From positions 62,001-126,000 of the forward strand of contig WPIO01000052.1 of NCBI GenBank assembly GCA_009760855.2: a stretch of DNA of 64,000 bases, read 5' to 3'. A program made the translations under genes and the position numbers. The notes below the pieces were generated by a model. The model did no database searches and was not told the origin of the DNA. It worked only from the letters and a program-made list of their open reading frames with translations. This stretch comes from Cristatella mucedo. Lineage: Eukaryota; Bryozoa; Phylactolaemata; Cristatellidae. Below are positions 11,162-26,100 of this stretch, piece by piece (position 1 is the stretch's first letter; every line of letters starts with the position of its first letter).

Positions 11162-14100
11162 GATTCATTTTCAACACTTTAAGAGAACTTAGTTTCTATT
11201 CACGTGCTCAAACATGTCGAAGGTCACGAGCCCATGACTCTCGGCATTAAAGGCGAGTACCTTACCATAAAGGTGCGTTTACACTGGCGATCGTTTTGAC
11301 TCGAGACCAGAAACATATCTACAAAGAACGCTGCCTATAAAAGGATGGTGGCTAAATGTTCGATAGATAGCATCTGCTTAATTTCCATTTGCTGCCAAAC
11401 CAGAAACCTTACGACCTGCACACTTCAAAAGTCTCTTATTGCCAAGCTTGAGCGAATGTACCAGCCACAGCCCAACGAGGATATTACAGACTCCTAACTG
11501 CATCCAGGGTAGATACGGCTGGTTTAATGTTAGTTTTATCTCGAGACCAATCCGCGGGTGTCTCGAGTTTGACCGTTTGCTAATGTAGACACTAATTTAC
11601 TAGATTGTGCCTGGCAATCACCTCGACAAAAGGGAGGGTATACACCATGAAAAGAACAGAACCAAGCACAGAACCCTGAGGTACCCCACACTTCAGACGT
11701 TTATCGGATGATCTGTGTCCATTCACATCAATACTCCGGAGTCTCTTTCTAAGATAGCACCTCAGCTATTGCAGTGCAGTGCCAGTGACTCCCAGACTAG
11801 ATGAGAGGCTCTCAAGAAAAAAGGATACAGAAAATCAGGACTGAATGTCCATCGACAAGCATACCAGGATTGCTGCAGATCATACCAATCAATCCTAGCA
11901 AAGGCAAAGTCTAGCTTCTATAAAAGCATTGTTGAGTCACAGATGCACAATCGAAAAATGCAAATGTCGACGATCAACTAAATCCTCAACTGCTCCGAGG
12001 TTAGCTCCTTACCTAGTCATCCCTGTGATGATCTATCTGATCGCTTCTCTAGCTTTTTTGTCAAGAAGATAGACAATATCAGGGATTCCATCCCTAAAAT
12101 GGCAGCACCCCCCCCCCGGAATCCTTTCCCTCAATTTCATGTGGCACCTCGATGTATACATTCAAGGAGGTCACTACTGACCTCGTGCTGAAGCTCATAT
12201 CCCAATCAAAATGAAAAAATTAGACCTCTGTACCCTATTCCCACTGTCCTGCTTCTACTGTGCATTGGTCTGCTGCTGCCATGCACCACAAACACATGCA
12301 TACCTATGCATACATGCACACTCTTGTAAATGCATGTACAATAAATTCTAGCTGGGCGGCTCTGAGGGTATAGCAGCTGCCACTACCTGCCAAGTATTAA
12401 CATGGCAGATTGAAATTATTTCTAACTCAGGGAAATAAAATGCTGTTTCCCGTGTCAGTACACATGCCTAGAATAATGGCTTGCAGCACCTGCATCATAT
12501 CAGGCTGAGCGATTTGCGGCAGAGAGTATATTTTAAGGGCCATGATAGCCCACGAGGTAATGTGCTGGCTCTTCGCAACCGAGATCGTGGGTTTTGAATC
12601 GTCCAGTAGTCGATCCTTTATTGCCAACTGCAATCATTGGCGATAGCCGTTAAGGGTCATCTGCTGTTATGCTAATGAGACATTTCAATCAGCTAAAACC
12701 ATTTGTTTAAGATCTCTGTCTGATTACGATAGAAATGGTGTTTTTTGTTGCAAAAGGTTGGTAGTTGGTGTTAAGCAACTATTTAGGACTTGATTAAAAG
12801 AGTGGTAGCTAAGAGATTGTCAAATAATCTGCTGCAAAGGACCTGTAATTATTCGCGTTTCAAGGTGATCTGGTCTCTCTTGAAAACCGACCATGCCACA
12901 CTAATAATTATTATAAATTATTTATTATAATAATAAACAGTATGACTATTTTGACTGAATTTCTTGTCAGTGGTTGCCTCTCAGAGTTGTACTTCCTGTC
13001 ATAAGTCTGTTAGTAGCTGGACGAGTAGGGTGATTTTTGTGCAGATATATAACTTGAGGTAAGCTCACAATTTAAAACAGATAAAAGTGTCCCGAGATTG
13101 TATTACTCCATGATCAGTTTTCACCGGTTCTAACGTTCAGGACATCGTGGGATGTAAGTGTGGTGGCCAGTAACTGCTATAACACTAACGAATACTGTTC
13201 AAATCGGCTAGCCTACTGCCACATTATGCCACTATCCATTTCAATGGTCAGATTTTTCTATTTGAACGTTTGACTGCATTTTCTTCTCTCCTTCGAGACC
13301 TTTGTCTAGTGGACTAAGAACTGAGATCATCCTCAAATAACTGTTTTATCCTAAGATGGGCTCATTAATGCTACTGCTTGCTATTTGTACAGTTAAAAGA
13401 TATCAGCCACCGAGATGCCTTGTTGGCCTGACAAGTATTCAAAAGAACCGTCAGGCATGCAGTTTATGAAAAGTTAATAGTTTCTGCAAATGACGCTCAC
13501 GTTCATAGAGAGCTAAATCATATGTAGGCAGTCAGATTTTTTTCTATAATAGTAAAATAATCACCAACTAGTTATGCAAAATCCATGGAAGCAATAATTA
13601 TTTTTTGGATCTTTAAGCCTGAAATTTTGTCAAAATGTATGGACATGGTGTGGTTTCATTCACTCCATTCAAGAGTTATAGTGATCTTTAGTTTGCTTGC
13701 TTGCTTTTCTCTTTTAGGTGCTGTAGATAAAGAGGCCCAGGATCTGCTCGCAGATTTGAAGCGACGTGTCTACTCCGTCTTGGATAAGGAGAACGTGGTC
13801 GAGCTTCCACCTGTACAATGGTGTGACAGAGGAGGCACTAATGAAGATGTTCATGCTGACTACTTAAGTACATTCTGCGACGCCTTCTACAACAAAGTGG
13901 TCAACATGATTGACAAGGTATTACGTGATGGAGCTGTCACCCATCTGTCGTACATTTGCAGCATACTCTTTAAGACGGTTATGGGGCTAAAGTTAAGGTC
14001 TAGCCCAATCATTAGCTGAATCCTGAGTGTGCCGTAACTCTTGCCCACTCATCTGCACACGAGTCAGGCTTGCGTAACCATTCAGTTTAACAGTCCTCAT

Positions 14101-17100
14101 GTTCATGGGTTCAGCTCGTGAACTACTGTTGCTGTACATGATAGCTCCTGTTTAGCACACTCTCGGGCGGAAAAAAAAACATTAAGGGCTGGCTCGAGCT
14201 TGTAGGAGCTAGTTACAGCTAGTTGGAGTTTGTTTGAGACAACTGGAGCTGGTGAGAGCTAGCTGGAGCCTGTGAGAGCTGGCTAGAACCTGTTAGAGCT
14301 GGCTGGAGCATGTTATATGTTAGGTGGTATGTTATATGTTATGGTATATTATATGTATATATGTTCGGTGGTTTGACCTGTAGAGCTTCTATGAAAACAA
14401 TGTTCAGGTTTAGGATCACAAGTTAAATAGAGATATCAGCACTTTGCAGGCATCGGCCACAGTCTTTTGCTTATGCTGGCTGAGAAATTTGATGCTCTGT
14501 TTATTATACCAGGCCTGCTCGTATTTTAATCGTGTTCTTGTAAAGGACTGGGAGCTCCTATTTGAACATTGCAGCAACTGCCGTGCTTACTGGTGCTTCA
14601 CATAGACCACTGGAATTATGATTATAAGGTACTAATGGTCTCATTAGTTACTCTTTGCATCTTGGTTCTCAATAATAATAATAATAATAATGCACTTTAT
14701 AAAGCACCCTCAGAGAACTCAATCTCTTTCTAAGCGCTTTACATTTGCTGCAAGGGAAGCGCGATTGAATAGTAAGTATTATCATGCTTGATAGACATGA
14801 ATTACATGGTTAGGGGTGACATGCACAGGGTCAGCATGCAAATGTGGTTATTGGCAGCATGCACAGTGTCAGCATGCATAAGCACACAAAGGAAGATTCA
14901 CAGGGACCCAATAAATGCTGTCCTAAATATGTGTTTTTAAATTCTTTTTAAATGTGGTCAAGTCAGGGGATGTTCTGACGCAAGTCGGGAGGGAGTTCCA
15001 GGCTTTGGGAGCATACGAACTAAGTGCACGGTCTCCAAAGGATTTGAGGTTTGTATGAGGTATTTGTAGACTGTTGGATTCCGAAAAGCTGGTGGTAAGA
15101 TGCTTGGCCTGATGGGGGAGTAGATCTGAGAGATAGGCTGGAGCTAAAGAATAAAGTAACATAACAGTGAGTGACAAAACTTTGAAGTCGATCCGTTGCT
15201 TGACTGGTAGCCAGTGCAAGTCGGCGAGAAGTTATGTGATGTGGCAACTGATGCGACACTCATGACAGACAAGCCTAGCTGCAGAGTTTTGCTCAAGCTG
15301 TAATCGCCTGTTTGCACATGCCGGTAGGCCAGGAAGCAGCGAGTTACAGAAATCAAGTCGGGATGTCACAAATGCATGGACCAATTTAGACGTGGTATTC
15401 TTATCTAAACAAGCCCAAATTTTAGCCATGTTATGTAGCTGAAAGTTGGCAGATTTGACTGTGGAGCTGATGTGGACGTCTAAAGAGAGGTCACTTTGGA
15501 ACATGAAACCTAGATTTCTAGCCGATTCAACAGAAGATATGCTGGCAGAGCCAATTTGAGCATCAGCCTTTCCAATTTCTGAATCACTCGGGGTTTGCTA
15601 GTTAGTTAACTAGTAACTTAGTTTTATCATCGTTTAGTTATAGAAAATTCTCGTGGACAATGTCAAAGCATGTCATCAACTGCTTATTGAGGCATTCATA
15701 TGCTTGCATGCAGTGCACTTGTATGGGTTCGTGGTGCACTTACGTGCATATGCACATGTAGTTACTCCTACAATCGCTGTGTGCACAGGACAGGGCAGTC
15801 AGGCTGCTGGCTATTCTTCTCACTCATTACACTCATTAGACTACCAATCACGCATTATCGAGGCTTAAGCTAAGTAGTAATGTAAACCTAAATCAAGATG
15901 ATAATCGCGATATATGGAATAAAGTTAGGATGTGTTGGATGAGCATCAGTGGAAATTGTGTTTGGGCCATAGTCACAATGGGACACTTGGCCGACGGAAT
16001 ACCATGATCTCGTTGGCTCAAGTACATTCTCGGCAAAAGGAGCAATTTTAATTCACATGTTTTGAGGCAAATGCTTAGTTAGAGCAGTGATGGTGGCACA
16101 GATGCATAAATGAACGATTAGCCACTATTCTGATTGCATGTAGGACTGCTAATATAATAGATGCAACGTTGTTTACTGCATGTATTTTATGGTGTTGATA
16201 AGCCAAGTTTAGGAATTAATTCGTCCTCTTAAATATCACAATATTGATTAAAATAATGTGCAAACGGTATGCACTGGTAGCTCAAGTACCGCGGAATACA
16301 AAGAACCCGACTCTTTCCTTTGAATAGAGTGGCAACATTGTTGTCACTGATTCTTTCCTCTGAATGTTCAAGCAATCAGATTGTATCTTTATGCACCCAT
16401 GCACATCCACAGTTGGAAAATTGCTTATCACTTCGTATGGTCTTTTGTGTTTCTAGGCTGCCTGTAAAGATGATGTCATGTTTAAACTGAGTAAATCGCC
16501 TGTGCTATCAGAAACCATGGAGCACAGTCATCAGGCGAAGGCAAAGTTTCAGACTTTTCAGGGACGTGCCGACATCTTGGACCAAATTAAGAGCTATATA
16601 CAGGCTGATAATAGTGTTTTGCCATTCATAGTCCATGGGGGTTCCGGATTTGGAAAGACCAGCATCTTGGCAATGGCCTCAATCAACGTAAGTAGTTTTT
16701 AATTGACTAGCTAATGACGGTTGCAATGCTATGTTAATCTGCAAAGCCGCTTGGTATCTACGAATTTTCTGAATTTATGTAGTAAGTGGTGCAAATATAT
16801 CTGTGCAATGAGCTAATTCATGACATATGTTTCTAGGTGTTCGAGTGGCTAAGTGACTCCGAGCAGTTACTTGTCGTGCGTCGCTTCCTGGGAACCACCC
16901 CCGACAGCACGAATATAGAATCACTGCTGTATAGCATAGCTGCTCAAGTGAAACAGTGCCTGAGCATCCGCTTGCCGTTTGTGGAAGATCCGGTTATGGT
17001 TTTGAATGTCCTTCTCAGTTTCATACCAAAGCATGTCAGACTGGTCTTGTTTCTGGACTCTCTCGATCAGCTATCGGCTGCCGGAAAAGCACACACCCTC

Positions 17101-20100
17101 GCCTGGCTTCCTTTGGAAGTGCCAAGCAATGTGAAGATTGTCGTCTCTACACTGCCGCAGGAACACGGACTTCTTGACATTTTGAAGTCACGCGAATACC
17201 CCGATGCGAATTTTGCTCAAGTGGAAGTCCTAGACGTTGAGGCGTCATTGCAGCTACTGAAAGAATGGCTGGCTTCAAAACACAGACGTCTGTCGAGCGA
17301 CCAGCTCGATATTATCGCTGCTAAATTTCGAATTGTCTCTCAGACAAGTCCACTTTACATTAAGCTCATGTTTGACATTCTAAAAGATATACCGTCCTAC
17401 TTCTCATCCGAAAAATTTCTCCAGATATTTGAGAGCCTTGACAACCCGGCAAATTGCATTCAATATGTCATCGAAGAGCTCAGACAAAAGCATGGTAAGT
17501 AGCTCTTTTAAAAAGTATACGTGGCCACTCGTGCCTCAGGTTACGATTTTGCTCTTCTTAGTTTTGGTGATTGTGTGCAAAATGCGTGTCTTATTCTTCT
17601 CAGGGATTACCTTGGTCAATACAGCATTTGCATTTTTACACCTGTCCAACCAAGGATTGACAGAGAGTGAAATTGTTCATTTGATTTCTCTCGATGACGT
17701 TGTATTGAGTGACGTCTTCCAGTTTCACATGCCACCTCTTCGGAGATTACCGGCACTGCTTTGGACACGAATTCGTCATGATGTATCTGAATACATTGTG
17801 GAGAGAGAAGCAAATGGAGCTAAGGTATGTCCTCATCACCGACTGATTCTCTGGAAAAGAACTTTAGCTATATGAACATCTTAGCGTCTTTTTTTGAAAT
17901 ACTAATTTGCTAGTTAGTTCTCCTGTTAGCAGCCCAGTCGCCTTTTAAAAGACTAGTCGAGAGCACCTGCTGTTGTCGACTTAAGGTCACGAAAGTGTTT
18001 GCAAAAGTTTAATATGCTCCAAAAACGGTGGACTGCTTGAGTTTTGTAAATTTTTATAGAATGATACTTAAATAGCTTATAAAAAAGATCGAACACTGTT
18101 TTTCAGTCAAGTCCATAATGCGGTGTCACTATTAATTGCATCTTCAAAGTATTTCCTACTCATTGAACCAGCATCTACCCAAGGATTTTGAAGAACCAGA
18201 GGTAAACGGATGTCGTTATTCAAAGCTAATTTTGAAGCCCAAATCAAAGTGAGCAGCAGTCAGCACACAGCCATGAGAAAACTAGGAAAATAAGCAAATA
18301 TTACCCTAAAAATAGCCATAGATGTAGAATCAGCCTTCCCTAGGCTGCTGTGAGCCACTGCTAGGGCCCTTGTTTTGAAACTTGAGAGAACACTCTTACC
18401 AGTGAAGCACTGATTGCATAACCTATGGAGATGCTGCGTTTCCTGGCTGTAGAGGAAAGGAAAGAGGTACGAATACCATTTGCATCTGCATCTATATGTC
18501 TGTCTTATTTTTATTCGATGGTTTAGAGGCCCCTCACTTTAGACCACCTGACCAATAGCACAGCCTTTTTTTAGAGGCACTGCATTTCTATTAAACTAAT
18601 AGTGGTTTAGTTCCCTGTTTTGACGCAACTCTTACACCCTACCTTGTGTGTTACGGTGTTCCTTGGCATGATATTGAATGTGACTGTGGACTCAATTCCA
18701 CTGATTAATTCACCGTACTGCATGGCCATCCTATGTTTGCATCATATAAGATTTGCAGCATAACTACATGTCCGAATTTAAGGTAGTCATAAAATCGAGG
18801 AACTCGCATTTGTTAAGTGCTCATTTGAGCTTAAAATGCACCTTTTGAGGAACATTTGGCTTTTCAGTTGTGAATGGCGTGAAAGGCAATTTTCATATAT
18901 GGAATACCCTGGATCCAGGTGAGACTTTTCTGTTAGACATTACTTGCTGGAAACTTGTCGCAGCTTCATTATGGCTAACGTCTTATATAGGTCTTGGCTT
19001 GGTACCATCGGCAGTTTATCGAGTCCGGAGAGAGAAACTTTGTGATGGATGTTCCACAAGAAAGAAAAAGGGAGCTGCATTTGCTCATGGTCGACTTCTT
19101 TATGGGCGTTTGGGCAAACGGTATGTCGGTAAACAGATTTATGACAATTTATTTGTCATCAATGTTTAGTTGATACACGATTTAGCTGATATATTTTACC
19201 GCTCCGAAAAGACAAATCTCTTTTTGAAACATTTCGTTATCTTATGATCCTGATCCTATGCATGCTGCTATACAGGATTACAACTAACTAGTGACTAACT
19301 AGTGACCCATAGTATCTTCTTTTGTGCTGTTGCATTCTTGTCTTATCATGATATTTGTTTGCTTTTGCATGCTTGTCTGAATGTGATACTTTGATTGGCA
19401 TTAGCTCTTGGTTACTACATCTCTTGTAAAGAGTAAAGAGTTCTAAAACGTCTGAATGGAAAATTGGTTCTCTTTTGTGCTATACAAAGGCATTATTAAT
19501 ATTATTAGTCGTAGTAGCAGCAGTATTAGTCGTAGCATCATCATTATTATCGGTGTCCTCATCATCATCAGATTTTGGCATTGCTATCTTTACACACACA
19601 CACACACATATATATATATATTTTGATTATATATATATATATATATATATATAAATATATTTTGATGTTATCCTGAGTCTCAGTGTGTGGAGTTTGGACT
19701 GGATACTTGCTTCTTGCGATTGTGCATTTACCATTCGTCTCACCATGACTCTTACTACTGAAGTATTGTCAATGCAAGACTTCAGGGATAATCATAAACA
19801 CTAATGAAAGGTGCAAACAATTGCTTTGTCATACAGGGAAGCCGAAACCCTTTACGTACAGCGATGAAATGGTGAAGAAGCTGCAGCTTTCATCCAACCA
19901 GGCAGAGGCAGACCGTTTTGTTCCTGTCCAGCCCAACCTTCTTAGCAACAACAAGCCGAATCTTCGCAAACTCAGCCAGCTGCCACCACTGCTCATAGCC
20001 ACTGATAAAATTGACTTGTTTCTTATAGAGGTCAGTCGCGTATTCCTTTGCATAGCTTACATGCTATGGGTTTGATGATTTAGCATTGGCACATAGACAT

Positions 20101-23100
20101 GGAAAGCCACTGTCGCATCACTTTATCCCGTTGCATCTAAGAAATGATGCCCCAGTTTGTTGCATTATTGCGGCAAAGATATTCTTGAATAAAGTCGAGA
20201 AAAATATTTAAAAAACTGCCCAGGTCTATGTGAGGCTATGCAAAAATGGTCGTGGCATTTTGGACACAAAAAAGCAGGACAACGTGGCTGGAATTCAACG
20301 ACACTTTAGCCATTTGGCTCTTTGCACTTGCCAAAGGTCAGCATTGCTTATTCATGCTCTCCCTGTTCCGTGGGAAGCATTGAAAATTGCCTTAGGTAAG
20401 AATGCATCCAGCTCTGAAATAAGGTGTTACCGAGTGGGCTTTAATTGGCCCTGCACGTATGTTTTCAAATGGCTGTAGACTTTACAAATAAAACTGATGC
20501 ATTCATCACATTAACATCGAAATATTATACAACTGATCTAATAATCGTGATGTGTGTTATGTGTTGGGTAGTAAGTATACTATTCTGTTTAGCCCCAGAA
20601 TCCGGATAGATCTGCTTAAGGAGCTTCCAAGCAGCTGCCGTGGTTATGCACGTATGAGCTGTCCTATCCTTAGCGTGATGCTTTATGTTTCTAGAAGAAC
20701 AATTGCTTAGGTTATTGGCCTGCCATGGGGGAAGAAATACTAAATGTACCTTGCATTAGGGCTGCTGAATTCGTAATCGCGATTATTAGGCAGCCAACTA
20801 TTCTAGCTGATTTTTGTTCCTTGCTTGGTGAGTGCAATATAATTGAGTGATGTTTCTGTTACTCGGCAGTGTTTAATAATATTAATAATAATAATAATGG
20901 ACTTGATTAAGCGCCCTCAGAGAACTCAATCTCTTTCTAGGCGCTTTACATTTGCTGATTTCATGCCATCAATGTGCTTTTGCAGCTAGTAGGTAGGATC
21001 TGGTAAATGTAATTAAATATAATTCAATTTTATTGAGCCCTTAGATAACTTAATTCAGGTGCTTCACATATGCTACATGGCTCGAGTCCATGACCTCGTT
21101 CACCAAATAAAGTCACCCTGAACTTGGTCGAGGCAAGCAGCTTAACCACTGGGCTCAATCGGCATGGGGGCAGTTTCATAAATCATTTTTCTGGAACCAT
21201 GCATTACCAGTCAACTTCGTTAAGCTGAGTTTCATGTCCATTTTCCTCTGCCCCCAAATAGAAAGTTATGCGAAAGCAGATGCGCTATTAGTAAGCAATA
21301 GTCAAAGTTTCCTGCTATTCGGCTTCGTGAAGCATTCTCAAAGAATGATTCTGGTTTCTGAATTATAGATCGTGGGTAGTATCGAATCTTTGGTGAGCAT
21401 GTTCGAGACCTACACATGGACCGAGATCTACGAAGTGTTGCAGAAGGTCAAAGCAGATCGTAAGTTGTGTAGTTGTCCTTTTAGTTGTCATTTGTAAGCC
21501 TGGCTGTTTGAAACTTGCTGTTACCAAACCTATCTTGAAACACCCCTCACAAAGGCTATTACTTAACGATGGAGGGGCCAATGGACTTAGTAGCCAGATG
21601 GTTCGGTCCTTGCATCAGCCATGGATGTTTCGGCAGTGGACGTTTCAACTGTGGGCATATTTGCCGTGGACTTTTCCACTGCCGACTTTTCAGACAACCA
21701 CTGTATGCATCGCCATCATTTCCTTCTGGAATTAGCTCTCCTGTGTGACTTGCTTTAGGGGCATAAAAAGTAGCCCAAACATAAGGAGTAAGCATGTAGC
21801 AGCTCACGATGAAATTTGAAGTGCGTTTAAGTGTGTTTGCAGTAAAATACTGTCAATTATATGAAATGCCATGACCATCACTTTGCAGCAAGTCTTGTTT
21901 ATAAGCACATTCTGATCCTACCCTAACCCATGATGCTTCAGCCACCGGATATCGTTCCAAAAGAACCCATTGCAGCATTTTTCAAAATAGTATATTCACT
22001 GTATTTTATTATTATTACCAGAAGAGACATCACTTTTGTAGGTAAAGTCTCCTGTAAAGCTTTCGGCACAATTTATTTTATGTCTCTGTGCATTCAAAGT
22101 TACAGCCAAACATAAAAGTTACTTCCGTTAATAGGACCTTTTCCACGCGGATTGATCAGTTAAAGTCTATGAGTTAGCATGTATGTATGACTTTATCTTG
22201 GGCATGATTGGGAGCGCTTTCTTAGCAGCTATACTGATGAAAATAAAGCAAGGCATAGCCTGACATCATGCAGAACAGTCGACTGTCTTACACTTTCTAT
22301 CAATGGCATACTAAACGCTAGTTATGGGTTCAGATCAAGGCTGATTCTTGGCCATTATCATACAGCTATAGGGCAGGTATCAATGATCTGGCCTGATGCG
22401 GTTCTGATAATTTCTCTCGCTGAACACACGGTGTGCTTTAGATTGTTCCCCGTTGCCAGATAAAATCAGATACTGTCAGATCCAGCACACTCGCGATACC
22501 AAAATCTAAACAAGTATAAATATTGATCCTGCTTCATATTCTTACCTATGCCATAGGCCCCAGTTCTAGCCGTTGTTGAGTAGCAGCTTGAGGTAGCACC
22601 GCTTCCTAGTTTCGTAATTGGGCCTCTTCAAAGGGCACTAGGAAAACTTTCGTTATAATTCTGCTTTAATACCCTAACTCTGTAGAATAAAGAGTGAACT
22701 TTGATTCACCGGTCTTCACGGTTTACTGTCAGCCTTCTACAATGGCCTCGTCTCTCTACTTCACGACAGATAGCTTAACGTTTTGTTTTTAGGAAGCAAA
22801 TGCTTGGAGAGGCAAAACTGAGTGGTATACTTCGGTCAATCCGATCTCTGCAGGGTATTTCATTCGCTCAGCTTGAAACTGTTTGTCGGTTAGGACGTCT
22901 TAAATCACTCAGAAAATCTGTTCTATAAAAATTGCGTGATATTTCTCTGTCATCATGATAGTTTTACAGCCTAGAGAGACTAAAGTGCTTCTTTGTTTCC
23001 ATTTGTAAAGTTATGTATCTCCATCTGTCACTCCACAAAGACTAATTGGGTGTTATACGGGAGATTTTTTTGGCACACTCAAAACCTAAGCAGCTTTCGG

Positions 23101-26100
23101 TACACTTTCGGTAGCCAACAGATTTCATCTCACACAACAAAGAAAGAATGAGGAACCTAGCAGAGTTAGAATGGCATTTGAGGTAGTCAGTAGCATGGAA
23201 GTAGTAGGTTAGAATGGCTGGAAAGGATGTGCACAAGTCGGCTGTAGGAGACTAGATGTCGTTGCATTAGAATCGTGGAATCGATTTCCAGCCTAGGACC
23301 TTCAGACCAAATGCTTCTTTCACCAACTTTAGACTAGGGAATGGCATGGCTAATTTATTTTCCATTGAGGACTTGAGGGTAAGAGGAGGGAGAAACTTGA
23401 ATCAGTAGTTCAGCTAGGTGTGGAGCCAAGTCGTGGCAGCTCTTGTAGGTCACCCTAAGAACTCTACTCTGTATCAATTTATCAACCTGAAGCCGTCGGA
23501 GTTCCCTCAGCAAAGGAGAGAGCATGGTCAACCTCTGGGATTTTCCGACTGGCCTTGCAGCCATATTCATCTTCATCTTCAGAGGTCTATGGCTTTTTTG
23601 TTAGCCCAGCCAAGGTGTAAGTGTAATCACCTTACCTAGACAAAACTATAGAGCTAGTTAAATTTTTCCAGCCTCCGTGAAAGACTTAGATAAGAATTGA
23701 ACGTTATTGCTAGTAGTGGAGGTAAACTTTTTAATTAAACTTTCGAAATGTAGGCAGTTGTCAAAGACGACAATTCCATTTCGAGCAAATGGTTATGGTG
23801 GCAAAACAGCATAGCTTATAAGGAGAGCAAAGTCTTCTAATCCACTCATATGTTTGGAGTGTCTTATGAGAATCACTTCAACTTGCCATCATTTAAATCA
23901 GTTAAAGGAAATTTTCCGACATCAAGGATCAAAAGACTGCAAGGCAAGAATTCAGGATGTCAGTTGCTGCAGCAGATTCCGACCGTTTAAACGACAAATA
24001 CAGTTTAGTATCGTCCTCACGGACATGATTGCCGATCCGATGGGCCCGAATTGTTTTTCCCAGAGGTTTAGTGTAAATGGAGAACAGTAAAGGACCAGAA
24101 CAGACCGAAGTGGAACTCCACAGGTGGCTGGTCTGGTCGATGAGACTTGACCACCACACCATGTGGAGTGAACACGACTGGACAAGTATTATTTTGAAGC
24201 AAGTCAGTGCCTTGTTTGCAAGACAAGTCGTTGTTCTCAGACTTTCAAGTAGGATATCGTGATCTACGGTGTCAAATGTAGCTGATAGATCCAGCTGTGC
24301 CAGGGCAGTGACGTTCTTTTAATCGCTGCCGAATAGAATGTCGTTGGTTACACGGAGAGCAGTTTCAGTGGAGTGGTTTTGCTTGAATTCTGACTGAGAA
24401 TTTTCTGACAATTCATTCTGATAAATGCAAGCTACAAGCTACTTAGCGACAATTTCTCAAGATTCTTTGTTTAAAATCTAAGAACAGAAGCCGAGTAATA
24501 GTTTGTTAGGACCACCGAATACAATTCAGGCTTTTTTTAGTATCGGTCTAGCAATGGCTGACTTGGAGGATTCGGGATAGCCCTGCTTTCATGAGAAGAA
24601 TTAGAAATTTCCATTATCGTTGGGCTAGGTTTTTCAGCCAGTGAAGACCACAGAGTCTGCGGTATAGGGTCGGCAGGGGTGAGTTGTTTTTAGTAGGCTT
24701 TATTAAGCCACATTACTGAAAAAACCCATGGAAAATATCTTAAGCGAGATCACAGGTTTTGACTCAGTAAATACTGTACTTAGAAGATGCTATATGGAAG
24801 CACGAATGTGTGCAATTGTTTCATGAGAGACCGCTAAACCGTATTGGCTGATTTGTTAATATATGGGAAGTGAGCCCTCTTTGAATTGGTAAGCAGTTTG
24901 TTCACAATCTTATAAACCTATTTTGCTCTGACTTACCGTACTTCTGTTTTCGTGTTAAAAACGAAGCCCTTGCAAGCTTCCGGATGTAGACTAAGAGGTG
25001 CTGCCAAATTTTGAATTAGTTGTTATCAGGTCCGCATCAAAAACCATGCCTCTCATAGTGGTGATCTACCGACATCTGTCTGGAAGTCTAATCTTGGTAG
25101 TGGAAGATTTTTCAGATTCCCTTACTAAAATATTCGTGCTTGAAAGGCCATTATTTATTGATGGTGACTTAAAATATTCTCTTTGGCCATTCTACCAACT
25201 GTCAGGTCCCTCATTTTTTAACTGTCTGGAGAACATAGGTGTGGTCCAAAACGTTAGCACGCCACTTTAGTCGGTGGCAAAATCCTGGATCTCTTTATCC
25301 CTGAGGATGTCTGCCGAGTTGACATTGTTGTGAATTCAAGTAAAACAATTGTACACATTGTTGTGTGCCAGAATACCATCTCAGATCGAGAATACATGCA
25401 TAGTAATGTTGAGTCTGTCCAGCTATGCAATTGGAAATAATTGACTTGGATGAAATTTTGAAATCTGTTTGTCGTGCAGGTCTTGGTCTACAGCCTCTCT
25501 ACTCGATTCTTGAGAATTCGAATCTTTTTTGCCACAAACTTGAAGCTTAGGTGTTCGCTTCGTGAGCATGCTTCCCTACATACTATCCGTGTAGTGCTTT
25601 AAGATGGTGAGCTTTCTTGCAATGTATTCATGGTTGTAGCTTGCTAAACTGAGCTTCCCCAGCTGTCCTTTCTTGAAGGCGAGCATTTCTCTTTATCCAT
25701 TTCCCAGTGCTTGGTAACTAATCTACGACCTCTCAATTAGGTGGAACAGGGAATCCAACAAGAGGGCTCTCTTATGCATATCTCAGTGAGGACGAAAAAA
25801 CTTTCTAATTCAATTCTGGCATCAGTTTTAGCAGGTTCCTCAATATTGCTCGATGCCATGTTTAAATACTTCCCCGTGCCAGGATCCTGTTTTTTGTAGT
25901 TTTATTTTACTTTGCCTCCTGCACCTGTTGCCTCTCTGTCTTAGCCCAGGTTAGGTTAGGGCTTTTTATGACTCAGGTTGGGGGTTCGAGCCCTGCAGTG
26001 TTCGATCCTTTATGACCCACTACAAGCAGTGCTGATAGCTATTAAGGCTTATCAGCTGCATTTCCAAGTAAGGCAGTTGAATAAGCTAACCTCGAACCTT

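Noticed and set aside
11049-11162. CRISPR-like regular repeat
   Set aside because: A simple CATA/TA microsatellite without spacers; no CRISPR array exists anywhere in the window.
17825-17875. Extension of exon 9 past its donor to a stop
   Set aside because: The donor GTATGT at 17825 and the phase-0 join to WYHRQF in exon 10 explain the sequence better.
18870-19169. 99-codon open frame containing GNFHIWNTLDPG, which looks WD-like
   Set aside because: Exon 10 uses another frame from 18991 that matches the NWD family and keeps phase; this frame is chance.
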